Assembly: GCA_964425585.1 (NCBI GenBank)
Contig: CAYRMG010000002.1
Coordinates: forward strand, 16,987 to 80,986
Source: Aquifex sp964425585
GTDB taxonomy: Bacteria > Aquificota > Aquificia > Aquificales > Aquificaceae
Reading direction: 5' to 3'
Length of the DNA stretch: 64,000 nt
Of the stretch, positions 1-8,396 are shown piece by piece (the first letter of the stretch is position 1; each line of letters starts with the position of its first letter). The notes below the pieces were generated by a model that ran no database searches, was not told the DNA's origin, and was given only the letters and a program-made list of their open reading frames with translations. The position numbers and the translations under genes were made by a program.

Positions 1-2
1 TT

Positions 3-578
3 TACGCACTCGGCGGTATATTCATGTTCCTCATAGGTGGTCTTACGGGACTACCGCTTGGAATGGTAGCAATAGACCTCGGTCTTTCCGACTCGCTGTT
101 CGTAGTTGGACACTTCCACTACGTTCTCGGAATGGCTATAACCCTCGGAATACTCGGAGCCGTAATACACTGGTTCCCCCTTGCTACGGGTAAGCTATAT
201 CCCGAAAATATAGGAAGACTCAGCTTCTGGCTCATATTTGCCGGAGCTAATATCTTCTACTTCCTCCAAATGGTTGTAGGTATACTCGGAAATCCCAGAA
301 GATACCCTGATTATCCCCCCATCCCCGAATGGACAACCCTTCACGTAATTCAGACCATAGGAGCCCTCATACTCGGTGTGGGTGTAATTATCTTCACATA
401 CGGAGTGATAAAGGGATTAATGAGCGGAGAAAAAGCTCCCGAAAATCCTTGGAAATCTCCTTCTCTTGAGTGGAAGGTTGGTGTTCCTGCAAGGGCACAT
501 GGTCACGGAGACCATCCTCCCAAGGTAGAACCCGACTGGCACCCCTACAGATACGATAAAGAAGAGATACTCCGTTAA
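3..578 (+). CDS. coxA: Cytochrome c oxidase subunit I, A-type (3' part only)
   Basis: This is the carboxyl end of a heme-copper oxidase subunit I; the gene begins before the window and its reading frame is open from base 3. The sequence VVGHFHYVLG near the start carries the two histidines that bind high-spin and low-spin heme in this family. Several membrane helices follow, then a hydrophilic His/Pro-rich tail. It would be the catalytic membrane subunit that reduces O2 to water with electrons from cytochrome c. It differs from the complete subunit I at 1392-3161, so two different terminal oxidases sit side by side. The first metal ligands lie outside the window, so A-type is judged from the HFHY context and the neighbours. 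Confidence 0.9.
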   Translation, partial: YALGGIFMFLIGGLTGLPLGMVAIDLGLSDSLFVVGHFHYVLGMAITLGILGAVIHWFPLATGKLYPENIGRLSFWLIFAGANIFYFLQMVVGILGNPRRYPDYPPIPEWTTLHVIQTIGALILGVGVIIFTYGVIKGLMSGEKAPENPWKSPSLEWKVGVPARAHGHGDHPPKVEPDWHPYRYDKEEILR

Positions 579-687
579 TTTTCCCTCTCCTTTTCTTCTT
601 TTATTTTTTCTTTAATTTATTTTATTACTTTTTCATCATTTTATTAATTTTATTGTAATCTGATTTAAAACATAAAGTATATTTTCA

Positions 688-702
688 GCTTGAGAATCAA
701 GC
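688..702. repeat. Perfect inverted repeat upstream of the ba3 oxidase operon
   Basis: GCTTGA and TCAAGC form a perfect 6-bp inverted repeat around the 3-base centre GAA. It lies 31 bases before a TTGACA -35-like box. No T-run follows, so it does not look like an intrinsic terminator for the preceding coxA. It could be an operator or a short hairpin. Confidence 0.4.
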
Positions 703-732
703 GGAATAGCAATATAAGTGAGTAAGCACTAC

Positions 733-761
733 TTGACAATACAGGTTTTGGGTCTGAAAAT
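733..761 (+). promoter_or_regulatory. Sigma-70-like promoter for the ba3 oxidase operon
   Basis: A perfect TTGACA at 733-738 is followed after 17 bases by GAAAAT at 756-761, which matches TATAAT at four of six positions. Transcription would start near 768, about 33 bases before the first gene of the operon, which has its own Shine-Dalgarno (ggaggtg at 788-794). The rest of 579-800 is AT-rich, with T-rich sequence just after the coxA stop. Confidence 0.5.
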
Positions 762-800
762 TTATTAATGTAGCTATAAAAATTTACGGAGGTGTGAAAA

Positions 801-920
801 ATGAATGAAAAACATGAAGACTTTTTCCCAACAGGGGCGATTTACTTTTTCCTTTTTATGGTTGCCTTTTACGCTTTTCTTTGGTTCCTAGCCTATTCCG
901 TATTACTTGAAAGGGGGTAG
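801..920 (+). CDS. ba3-type cytochrome oxidase subunit IIa
   Basis: This 39-residue protein starts at an ATG behind ggaggtg and ends 5 bases before subunit II. It reads MNEKHEDFFPTGAIYFFLF and continues as one hydrophobic helix ending in a short LLERGG tail. Thermus ba3 oxidase has a 34-residue single-helix subunit IIa that supplies the transmembrane helix missing from its subunit II, and a comparable subunit has been reported for Aquifex ba3 oxidase. Position, size and topology fit that role. It is short enough to be skipped by automatic gene callers. Confidence 0.82.
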   Translation: MNEKHEDFFPTGAIYFFLFMVAFYAFLWFLAYSVLLERG

Positions 921-925
921 GAGTT

Positions 926-1375
926 ATGGATAAGGCTGAGAAAACGGGATTAACGCTTGCGATAATACTTCTGCTTACATTCTTTAGTTTGATTGTTTAC
1001 GCTGCAAAAGGTTTAAAAATTGACGTTCCTACCTGTGTGACAAACGTTGAACCTTTTCAAGAAGGAAAACTAATAAAGCACGGGGACAAAAGGTATGAGC
1101 TTCACATTCTTGCAAGGATGTGGTTCTTTGACTTCAACAAAGGAGCCACGGAAGTAAAAATACCTGCAGGGTCAACCGTTGATATCTTCGTAACTTCAAA
1201 GGATGTTGTTCACGGTGTTCACATTCAAGGAACGAACTTCAACGTTATGGCCATTCCGGGAACCGTCGGATATATGAGGGTTAAATTTGAACACCCCGGA
1301 GTTTACCACGTTGTTTGCCATGAATTTTGCGGTGTTGGACACCACGCAATGCAAGGAAAAATAATTGTTGAATAA
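926..1375 (+). CDS. coxB: ba3-type cytochrome oxidase subunit II (CuA)
   Basis: This 149-residue protein has one amino-terminal membrane helix (about residues 8-28) and a cupredoxin domain facing the periplasm. The CuA ligands are visible: a histidine in KDVVHGVHIQG and the motif CHEFCGVGHHAM near the end, which supplies two cysteines, histidine and methionine. It accepts electrons from cytochrome c and passes them to subunit I. It is short, as in Thermus ba3 oxidase, with one helix instead of two, which fits the separate subunit IIa just upstream. Subunit I starts 16 bases downstream. Confidence 0.92.
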   Translation: MDKAEKTGLTLAIILLLTFFSLIVYAAKGLKIDVPTCVTNVEPFQEGKLIKHGDKRYELHILARMWFFDFNKGATEVKIPAGSTVDIFVTSKDVVHGVHIQGTNFNVMAIPGTVGYMRVKFEHPGVYHVVCHEFCGVGHHAMQGKIIVE

Positions 1376-1391
1376 AAAAGGAGGTGAAAAA

Positions 1392-3161
1392 ATGCAGGTG
1401 AGCGGAGCCATCAGATTTATAATTCTCACGGAGGTTATTTTTCCTATTTTACTCCTTACCTTCGGAATTTACCACGGTGTAATGCAGGTTCTCTACAGAG
1501 CGGGCATAATAAAGGCTGAAAGTTTCTTAGGTATTGATTACTATCAAGGATTAACACTCCACGGCGTTATAAACGTAATCGTTTTTACAACCATATTCAT
1601 AGTCGGGTTTTCAAACGCAATAGTTATGTATACCCTTAAAAAACCCCTCAGGGAAAAGGTTCAATGGATAGCCCTCGGAATGATGGTTTTGGGAACGCTT
1701 ATGGCGGCATGGGCTATGTTTACCGGAAGGGCTACCGTTCTATACACCTTCTATCCTCCCTTAATAGCTCATTGGACTTTCTATCTCGGGGCGGTTTTAT
1801 TGGTTCTCGGTTCGCTTGTTCCCTTCTTCTTTGACTGGATACCTTCCGCCATAGAGTGGAAGAAAGAAAACCCGAGCCAAAAGCTTCCCCTCGCGGTTTT
1901 CGGAACCTTTGTTAATTTCATCTTGTGGACCATAATGATTATTCCCGTAGCGGTTGAAATCCTGTTCCAGCTCCTCCCCCTTTCTCTCGGATGGGTGGAT
2001 GAGATAAATCCTCTACTTGCAAGAACCCTATTCTGGTTCTTCGGACACCCTGTAGTTTACTTCTGGCTCCTTCCCGCATACGTGGCACTTTATACAATTC
2101 TCCCTAAGATAGTTTCCGAAAAAGGGAAACTCTACTCCGACCCTGCGGCAAGACTTGCATTTATACTCTTCCTCCTGTTCTCCTTGCCCGTAGGGCTTCA
2201 CCACCAGTTTACCGACCCCGGTATAACAAATACATGGAAGCTTATACATTCTCTGTTTACCTTTGGAGTTGCTCTTCCCAGCATGATTACCGCGTTTACG
2301 GTTGCAGCATCCCTTGAATATTCCGTAAAGGCGGAACACCCTGAACTTAAGAATTCTAAATTCTACTGGTGGACCTTCCTACCTTACATGAGGCTTGAAG
2401 GAAATAAATGGATGTTCTCTTACTTCTTTGCAGGACTTGTTCTCTTCTTCATAGGCGGTATCACCGGTATAGTTAACGCTTCCTATAACGTAAACCTTGC
2501 GGTTCACAATACCGCATATGTTCCCGGGCACTTCCACACGACCGTGGGAGGACTTGTTCTTCTGGTATTCTTTGCACTTGCACTTTATATGGTTTCCAAA
2601 CTCAGGGGAACGGATGTTAAGTTTAAAGGTCTTGCGGTTCTCGCACCCTATTTCTGGATGCAGGGAATGTTTATGTTCTCATACGCTATGATGGTAGGGG
2701 GAATTCTTGAAGGATTTCCCAGAAGAACAAATGCGGGGCTTACTTACCTTAACCCCGATTCTCCCCTTTACAGACCAGAGTGGGTAGGATATGCTCAACT
2801 CTCCGTTGTTGGAGGTGTTCTACTCGCCATAGGATTTATATTCTTCTTCATATCCCTTATAGGCACACTCCTTGCCCCCAAGGTAAGGGAAAGCACACTT
2901 GAGTTCCCGATAGCGGAAGCTTACCACGATGAAAATGTTCCCGTTCTTAACAATCTCAAGACATGGACCGTTGCCGCCATAATACTCGCGGTTCTGTCCT
3001 ATATCCCGCCACTATACGATGCATCGGTGAGAGGAGTGTTCTTCAACTCTCCCGCATATAACGAGAAGTTCCCCATGCCCTTAAACCAACTCCAAGGAGC
3101 CAAAAATAAGGAAGAAAAGAAAGAAGTTTCTAAAACGGAAAAGGAGGTTGCAAAGAAGTGA
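1392..3161 (+). CDS. coxA: ba3-type cytochrome oxidase subunit I
   Basis: This 589-residue polytopic protein is the O2-reducing subunit of a B-family heme-copper oxidase. Visible family sequences are LHGVINVIVF near the start (low-spin heme histidine), FFGHPVVYFWLLPAYVALY (the CuB region, with the histidine-tyrosine pair) and NTAYVPGHFHTTVGG (heme histidines). The open frame extends 9 codons further upstream into subunit II, but the ATG at 1392 has a good Shine-Dalgarno (ggaggtg) and is the preferred start. The carboxyl tail is rich in Lys and Glu. The SCO gene follows with a GTG/TGA overlap. Confidence 0.93.
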   Translation: MQVSGAIRFIILTEVIFPILLLTFGIYHGVMQVLYRAGIIKAESFLGIDYYQGLTLHGVINVIVFTTIFIVGFSNAIVMYTLKKPLREKVQWIALGMMVLGTLMAAWAMFTGRATVLYTFYPPLIAHWTFYLGAVLLVLGSLVPFFFDWIPSAIEWKKENPSQKLPLAVFGTFVNFILWTIMIIPVAVEILFQLLPLSLGWVDEINPLLARTLFWFFGHPVVYFWLLPAYVALYTILPKIVSEKGKLYSDPAARLAFILFLLFSLPVGLHHQFTDPGITNTWKLIHSLFTFGVALPSMITAFTVAASLEYSVKAEHPELKNSKFYWWTFLPYMRLEGNKWMFSYFFAGLVLFFIGGITGIVNASYNVNLAVHNTAYVPGHFHTTVGGLVLLVFFALALYMVSKLRGTDVKFKGLAVLAPYFWMQGMFMFSYAMMVGGILEGFPRRTNAGLTYLNPDSPLYRPEWVGYAQLSVVGGVLLAIGFIFFFISLIGTLLAPKVRESTLEFPIAEAYHDENVPVLNNLKTWTVAAIILAVLSYIPPLYDASVRGVFFNSPAYNEKFPMPLNQLQGAKNKEEKKEVSKTEKEVAKK

Positions 3162-3853
3162 TTCTCTCCTTTCTTTTCCTCTTCATTACCCTTTTATTCG
3201 CCCAATCGGGTAGCACAGGCATTCCCCCCAACGAATCAAAGACGTTGGATACATACATTCCCGGAGATATAAAGCTTGTTGATTCTTTCGGTAATGAATT
3301 TCAGCTCAAAGATTTAAAGGGAAAACCCATAATAATAAGCCCGATATATACAAAGTGCAGAGCTTCATGTCCTCTTATAACGAAAAGCTTGCTTAAGGTT
3401 ATTCCGAAAGCAGGGAAACCCGGAAGGGATTTCTGGGTTGTCACCCTTACCTTTGACCCGAAGGATACCGTTAAAGATATTGAAAAGTTCAGGGAAAAAT
3501 ACGGTATAGACGGAAAAGGCTGGAAAGTTGTAAAGGCGAAAACTTCCGAGGATTTGTTCAGGCTACTTGATGCCATAGACTTCAGGTTTATGACCGCAGG
3601 AGACCAGTTTATTCATCCGAATTTAATAGTTGTATTATCTCCGGAACTTCAGATAAAGGACTACCTATACGGGGTTAACTACAACTATCTTGAGCTTATG
3701 AATGCACTCAGATTGGCAAGGGGTGAACTTGCACTTCCCGAGAAGTTCAGATCCTACCTTTTTATAGTCGGAATGGTAGGTTTTGCGGGAACAAGCGTTT
3801 ACCTTCTTTATCTGATAAATAGGATTCTTCAAAAGAGGAAAAAGACGGCGTAA
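3158..3853 (+). CDS. SCO1/SenC family copper chaperone for oxidase CuA assembly
   Basis: This 231-residue protein has an amino-terminal signal/anchor, a thioredoxin-like domain and a carboxyl membrane helix (about residues 200-220) followed by a basic tail. The copper ligands are visible: CRASC, a CxxxC motif, and a later histidine in QFIHPNLIVVL. SCO proteins deliver copper to, or reduce, the CuA site of subunit II. It starts at GTG overlapping the TGA stop of oxidase subunit I, so it is the last gene of the ba3 operon. Its 3' end overlaps the convergent uppP by 25 bases. Confidence 0.92.
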   Translation: MILSFLFLFITLLFAQSGSTGIPPNESKTLDTYIPGDIKLVDSFGNEFQLKDLKGKPIIISPIYTKCRASCPLITKSLLKVIPKAGKPGRDFWVVTLTFDPKDTVKDIEKFREKYGIDGKGWKVVKAKTSEDLFRLLDAIDFRFMTAGDQFIHPNLIVVLSPELQIKDYLYGVNYNYLELMNALRLARGELALPEKFRSYLFIVGMVGFAGTSVYLLYLINRILQKRKKTA

Positions 3854-4599
3854 ATGATGCCTATAAATATTCTGTAAATACCGAAAATCCAAAGACCGTG
3901 TTTCTTTAGATAGGAAAGGAAGAGCTTGACAACAATTAGAGCTGTTATAAACGAAGTTATAAAGCCTATCCCCAGAATTCCCCACTCATCTCTTTCAAAA
4001 CTTCCCCCGCTCTTTATAAGGTCGTAAGCCGTAGCCACAAGCATAGTGGGAACGGCAAGCATGAAGGAGAATTCCGCAGCTTTTTGCCTTGTAAGGCCTG
4101 CTAATAATCCCCCTGCTATGGTTGCACCTGAACGGGAAACTCCGGGAATTACCGCAATACTCTGAAAAAGTCCTATTATAAAAGCTTTCAATAGAGGAAG
4201 CTTTCTTATATCGTCTATATGTTCTCTTGCATCATAATACCTGTCAAGGAGAATAAGGATAATTCCCCCGAGAATTAACGTAGAAACGACAACTTTATCA
4301 TTACCTATAAGGTATCCCTTTATGAGCTTGTAAAGCAGAAAACCCACCGCACCCGTAGGTATGAATGCAACTATAATCCTTTTCCACGTTTCTATGTCCT
4401 TTATGAATCTCTCAAGGTAAAGGAATACAACCGCGAGAATTGAACCGAGTTGAATGGATATTTCAAAGCTCTTAACAAAATCTGTATGTTTTATACCGAG
4501 AATGTGGGCGGTAAGTATAAGGTGTCCTGTTGATGAAACGGGTAGGAACTCCGTAAGTCCCTCAACAATTCCCAAAACCGCAGCTTGCCACTCCTTCAT
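3829..4599 (-). CDS. uppP: Undecaprenyl-diphosphatase
   Basis: This 256-residue, highly hydrophobic protein recycles undecaprenyl diphosphate to the monophosphate lipid carrier used for peptidoglycan and other envelope polymers. Both family motifs are present: GIVEGLTEFLPVSSTGHL near the amino end (Glu-rich motif) and PGVSRSGATI in the middle (catalytic Ser/Arg loop). It has about eight predicted membrane segments and normal length. Its start overlaps the stop of hisA by 4 bases, so pyrK, hisA and uppP appear to be one transcript. The 3' end overlaps the convergent SCO gene. Confidence 0.95.
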   Translation of the reverse strand: MKEWQAAVLGIVEGLTEFLPVSSTGHLILTAHILGIKHTDFVKSFEISIQLGSILAVVFLYLERFIKDIETWKRIIVAFIPTGAVGFLLYKLIKGYLIGNDKVVVSTLILGGIILILLDRYYDAREHIDDIRKLPLLKAFIIGLFQSIAVIPGVSRSGATIAGGLLAGLTRQKAAEFSFMLAVPTMLVATAYDLIKSGGSFERDEWGILGIGFITSFITALIVVKLFLSYLKKHGLWIFGIYRIFIGIIYAVFFLF

Positions 4600-5303
4600 A
4601 TCTCCTCCGGTTTTATTTTTCCCTCGTATATTGCTTTCCCTACCACAACACCCTCAACAATTCCGTAAAGTCTTCTTATATCTTCAATTGAAGAAACACC
4701 CCCGGAAGCCAGAAGCGGGTTCTTTAAAACCTTTTTAATCTCCCTGTAGGGTTTCACATCAACGCCTTCAAGGCTTCCGTCTCTTTCTATGACTGTGTAT
4801 AGATAGCCCCAAATAGGATACCCTTCATACTTCCTTGCAAACTCCTCAGGCGTTAAGGAAACTTCCTCCTTCCAGCCTCCTATTGCCACTTTTCCCCCTT
4901 TTGAGTCTATGGCGAGTATAACCCTCTTGGGGAATTTTCCCAGTATTTTCTCAAACTCAAGGGGATTTTTGTAAGCAAGTGTTCCGATAACCACGTAGTT
5001 TATACCCTCCTCAAAGAGTATTTTCGCACTTTCGTAATCCCTTATACCGCCTCCTACTTCAATCTCACCGGAAAAGACCTTACGGATTTCCCTTACAGTT
5101 TCCAGGTTTTTAAGCTTTCCCTCCTTTGCACCTTCAAGGTCAACCACGTGAATTCTTTTAAATCCGAGTTCTTCAAACTTTTTTGCGAGCTCGGTAGGGT
5201 TCTCCGAGTAAACTTTAACCTTTGAGAAATCACCCTTATAGAGTCTTACAGCTTTTCCCTCCATAATATCAATGGCGGGAATTACAAAGTTCTTTAGACT
5301 CAA
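4596..5303 (-). CDS. hisA: Phosphoribosylformimino-5-aminoimidazole carboxamide ribotide isomerase
   Basis: HisA catalyses the fourth step of histidine biosynthesis, an Amadori rearrangement, on a TIM barrel. The 235-residue protein starts VIPAIDIMEGKAVRLYKGD, with the catalytic aspartate in the first strand, and has the second aspartate region LAIDSKGGKVAIGGW and the phosphate-binding segments EVGGGIRD and LASGGVSS. It overlaps pyrK upstream and uppP downstream by 4 bases each. No other his gene is nearby, so the pathway is dispersed, as is usual in Aquificae. Confidence 0.95.
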   Translation of the reverse strand: MSLKNFVIPAIDIMEGKAVRLYKGDFSKVKVYSENPTELAKKFEELGFKRIHVVDLEGAKEGKLKNLETVREIRKVFSGEIEVGGGIRDYESAKILFEEGINYVVIGTLAYKNPLEFEKILGKFPKRVILAIDSKGGKVAIGGWKEEVSLTPEEFARKYEGYPIWGYLYTVIERDGSLEGVDVKPYREIKKVLKNPLLASGGVSSIEDIRRLYGIVEGVVVGKAIYEGKIKPEEI

Positions 5304-6061
5304 ATAACTACCTCCTCCATGGGCATTACGGGTCCTTCTATACAGACCCTCTTAAATGTTCCTCCCGCTGTTTTCACAACGCAACCGAGACAAACACCCC
5401 ACCCGCACGCCATCCTTTCCTCAAGAGAGAAGTAAACTTTATGTCCTGTTCTCATACGCTTTATGGTTTTTAACATGGGTTTCGGACCGCATGCGTGAAC
5501 AACCCAGTCCTTAGGAAATTCCCTTAAAATCTCCGTCACGTATCCCTTTTTTCCGAAGCTTCCGTCATCCGTAAATACTTCATAAGGAATTTCTTCCCTT
5601 TCAAGCCACTCAATCATACCGATGTGTTCCTTATTCCTCCCCCCGTATGCTATGAATACCTTTTTCCCCATATCCCTGAGTTTTTTCGCAAGGAGTGTTA
5701 AACCGGCAAGCCCGACACCACCACCTACCAGTAAGTGCTTGTCCCCTTCAAAGTTAAAAAGCCTCTTTCCCAAGGGGAGGAGAACGCGGATTTTTTCTCC
5801 TACCTTTCTTTTACTGAGGAGTGCGGTTCCCTTTCCGAAAACCTCGTAATAAAAAATTAATCTGTGTTCATCTATATCCGCAACAGCGAGAGCCCTTCTT
5901 CCCATCGGGTCATATGTGTCCGATGGCTTTATCATCGCAAAATGTCCCGGTTGTATCTTCTCTATTATCTTGTCGGGAACCCTTATAACGAGTTTATACA
6001 GTCTTCCCGATATGTATGTGTTTTCAAGTATTTCCGTGTAGAGGTCTTCAGCAAATCCCAT
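5300..6061 (-). CDS. pyrK: Dihydroorotate dehydrogenase electron transfer subunit
   Basis: This protein has a ferredoxin-reductase-like FAD domain, an NAD domain (HLLVGGGVGLAGLTLLAKKL) and a carboxyl [2Fe-2S] site with the cysteines of ERMACGWGVCLGCVVKTAGG and FKRVCIEG. PyrK carries electrons from class 1B PyrD to NAD. The matching PyrD is at 63060-63980, so the two partners are not in one operon. The frame also allows a GTG start at 6067, two codons upstream of the ATG used here. There is no Shine-Dalgarno at either. A TTAAAAT box lies 10 bases before the ATG. Confidence 0.9.
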   Translation of the reverse strand: MGFAEDLYTEILENTYISGRLYKLVIRVPDKIIEKIQPGHFAMIKPSDTYDPMGRRALAVADIDEHRLIFYYEVFGKGTALLSKRKVGEKIRVLLPLGKRLFNFEGDKHLLVGGGVGLAGLTLLAKKLRDMGKKVFIAYGGRNKEHIGMIEWLEREEIPYEVFTDDGSFGKKGYVTEILREFPKDWVVHACGPKPMLKTIKRMRTGHKVYFSLEERMACGWGVCLGCVVKTAGGTFKRVCIEGPVMPMEEVVI

Positions 6062-6090
6062 ATTCACTTAAATTTTAACGGTAAAACCTA

Positions 6091-6107
6091 TTAAAATACT
6101 GTTTTAA
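6091..6107. repeat. AT-rich inverted repeat between pyrK and the citryl-CoA synthetase gene
   Basis: TTAAAA-TACTG-TTTTAA forms a perfect 6-bp inverted repeat in the 70-base divergent region. Both arms contain TAAAAT-like boxes that could serve as -10 elements for either strand. The citryl-CoA synthetase gene has its own Shine-Dalgarno (aaggagg) at 6118-6124. Confidence 0.3.
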
Positions 6108-6131
6108 AATAATTCCCAAGGAGGCAAAAAG

Positions 6132-7442
6132 ATGGACCTATACGAGTATGAGGCTTACGATAAGATTTTTAAGAAATACGGAATACCGACTCCTAAGTAT
6201 ATGTTTGTTGAGCACGTAACGGATGATGTTGTTGAGTTTGTCAATCAACTCGGTGAGTGTGTTGTAAAATCCCAAGTTCTCGTTGGAAAGAGGGGAAAGG
6301 CCGGAGCGGTAAGGGTATGTTCCTCCCCCGATGAAGCCCTTGAGGAAATAGAAACGCTTCTCAGGATGCCCGTTTATGGAGAGATGCCCGTAGGTGTTCT
6401 GGTTGTTGAGAAGGCAAACATAGTTAAGGAACTCTACGCTTCTATTATGTATTCTACCGATTACAGGGCACCGGTTCTGACGTTGAGCCTTGAGGGTGGA
6501 ATGGATATAGAGGAAGTTCCGCCGGAAAAGGTAAAAACCTGGCCAATAAATCCCCTGAAGGGACTCTATCCCCATATGGTTCGTAATTACCTCCTTGAGC
6601 TCGGATTTCCCCACGAGTATATGTCTGTTCTCAGAAAACTTTCGGAAGTTATAGCAAGGATGTGGGAAGCCTTCTGGGGGGCGGAAGCCAGACTTCTTGA
6701 GATAAATCCCCTCGCGATAGTTGATAAGGGCGGAAAGCTGGATGTTATGGCATTGGATGCGGTCACCAAGATAGACGATGATGCATCCATACCTCCCGCA
6801 AAGATTTACGGTGTTAGGAGTGCCATGAAGAGACCTCCTACGGAAAGGGAAATAGCCGCGGCGGAAATTGATAAGGATGACCACAGAGGTAAAGCGGGTT
6901 CATACGTTGAGCTTGACGGCGATATAGCCATGATGACATTCGGAGGAGGAGGTTCAACGGTTACAATAGAAACCTGCTACGAACTCGGACTAAAGCCTGC
7001 AAACCTCACGGATATAGGCGGTAATCCTCCCGCCGAAAAAATGTATAAGATAACGAGAATAATACTTTCAAAACCCGGAATAAGGGCGGTTCTTATAGCA
7101 GGCGGAACAGCGAACAACACGAGAATAGATGTAACTTTAGGTGAAGGTGTTGCGAACGCACTCAGAGACCTCAAGAAAGAAGGAAAACTTGACCCCAACT
7201 GGATTTTTGTAGTAAGGAGAAACGGACCCGAAGCGGAAAAAGGGTTGAGAATGCTCTATGAAGCCTTCAAGGAGTGCGGAATAAAGGGAGAAATATACGA
7301 TTCCGCTCTTCCTTTGACCGAAGCTCCCGTAAGACTCAAGGAGCTCTTAGATAAATGTCAGTCTAAGTCTTTAGAGGAGCAGGAACAGGTCAAAGAAGGT
7401 CATACCTTCACCGACGAGCAGGCTTCTGACCTCGGTATGTAA
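6132..7442 (+). CDS. ccsA: Citryl-CoA synthetase large subunit (SucC-like)
   Basis: This 436-residue protein belongs to the succinyl-CoA synthetase beta family. It has an ATP-grasp domain starting LYEYEAYDKIFKKYGIPTP and a carboxyl CoA-ligase domain with GGGGSTVTIETCYELGLKP, LTDIGGNPPAEK and VLIAGGTANNTR. It is longer than bacterial SucC (about 385-390 residues), with an insertion and an acidic tail. In Hydrogenobacter, CcsA plus CcsB ligate citrate with CoA as the first half of citrate cleavage in the reductive TCA cycle. Citryl-CoA synthetase fits the length and clade better than succinyl-CoA synthetase, but the two cannot be fully separated here. No small-subunit gene is nearby. Confidence 0.8.
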   Translation: MDLYEYEAYDKIFKKYGIPTPKYMFVEHVTDDVVEFVNQLGECVVKSQVLVGKRGKAGAVRVCSSPDEALEEIETLLRMPVYGEMPVGVLVVEKANIVKELYASIMYSTDYRAPVLTLSLEGGMDIEEVPPEKVKTWPINPLKGLYPHMVRNYLLELGFPHEYMSVLRKLSEVIARMWEAFWGAEARLLEINPLAIVDKGGKLDVMALDAVTKIDDDASIPPAKIYGVRSAMKRPPTEREIAAAEIDKDDHRGKAGSYVELDGDIAMMTFGGGGSTVTIETCYELGLKPANLTDIGGNPPAEKMYKITRIILSKPGIRAVLIAGGTANNTRIDVTLGEGVANALRDLKKEGKLDPNWIFVVRRNGPEAEKGLRMLYEAFKECGIKGEIYDSALPLTEAPVRLKELLDKCQSKSLEEQEQVKEGHTFTDEQASDLGM

Positions 7443-7460
7443 TTTTTTCTCTTTCCTTTT

Positions 7461-8396
7461 ATGAAATTTCTTTTAATCCAGAGAAGGGCTTTAGGTGATG
7501 CTCTTTATACTTCTCTCGTTTCCGACGTTTTAAAGAAGGAATTTCCCGATGCGAAAATATACCTTCTTACTTTAGAGCCTCTTTGCGAACTTATTGAAAA
7601 TTTACCCATTGACCGATGTATAGCCTATAAATCGCTCGTAGATGCAGTAAAAAGAATAAGGAAGATTAAGCCCGATGTAGTTCTTGACTATGAAGCTACA
7701 TTTAAAACGTATCCCCTTGTAATTCTTTCCGGTGCAAAGAAGCGAATAGCTTTTTACAAAAAGAAAAGGGAAAAGCTTTTATATCCTATATATACTGATT
7801 TGATTGACTACATAGACTACGGATTTACATTTTGGGATAGATTGAGGTTATTAAAGGCCTTAGAAGTGGATTATGAAAGGTATATAAAGAAAAGGTATCT
7901 GCCGAAAGTTTTCCCGAAAGGGTCTAAAAAGGAAAAGTATATTGTTATTACTCCGAAAGGTAAACTTAAGGGAAAAACGATATCCCCGGAGCGTGTGAAG
8001 GTTTTGTTTGATAAGCTTACAGATTTTTATGAGGTTAAAGTTTGTGTTGAACCAAAAGAAAAAGAATACACGGAACATCTGAAGTCTTTGGGTATTCCTG
8101 TTTTGAATCTTAATATGAGAGAGTTTAAGGAGCTGTTATCACGTTCCAAGGGGCTTATAACCGTTGAAGCTTTTCCGTATCATCTTGCATTGTTGCTTGG
8201 AATAAAATCCTTGGTTGTTCTCCAATCAACGGGTCCGTTCGTAAAGGAAACATTCGGATTGATAAGGTATCATAGACCTCCCCTTGATTGTTTAGAATGC
8301 CATAAGAAAGTATGTCCGAAAGGAACGTATGAGTGCACCTTTACCATCGGTGAAAATAAGCTTATAAGGGAAGCCCTTGAATTCTTCAGCTCTTAA
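7461..8396 (+). CDS. Glycosyltransferase family 9 (heptosyltransferase-like)
   Basis: This 311-residue protein has the GT-B fold pattern of ADP-heptose:LPS heptosyltransferases. The amino end KFLLIQRRALGDALYTSLV resembles the family's I(R/V)xxxxGDxxxxxP motif, and the cysteine-rich carboxyl segment CLECHKKVCPKGTYEC matches the Cys/His cluster often seen in GT9 proteins. It probably adds a heptose or related sugar to the LPS core; rfaE2 at 25579 would make the ADP-heptose donor. No Shine-Dalgarno precedes the ATG, and its codon usage looks more AT-rich than its neighbours. The 3' end overlaps truD by 11 bases. Confidence 0.8.
   Translation: MKFLLIQRRALGDALYTSLVSDVLKKEFPDAKIYLLTLEPLCELIENLPIDRCIAYKSLVDAVKRIRKIKPDVVLDYEATFKTYPLVILSGAKKRIAFYKKKREKLLYPIYTDLIDYIDYGFTFWDRLRLLKALEVDYERYIKKRYLPKVFPKGSKKEKYIVITPKGKLKGKTISPERVKVLFDKLTDFYEVKVCVEPKEKEYTEHLKSLGIPVLNLNMREFKELLSRSKGLITVEAFPYHLALLLGIKSLVVLQSTGPFVKETFGLIRYHRPPLDCLECHKKVCPKGTYECTFTIGENKLIREALEFFSS

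Noticed and set aside
2028..2339. Antisense open frame of 103 codons inside oxidase subunit I
   Set aside because: It is a shadow of a conserved membrane protein gene, has no ribosome site, and its protein has no recognisable domain.
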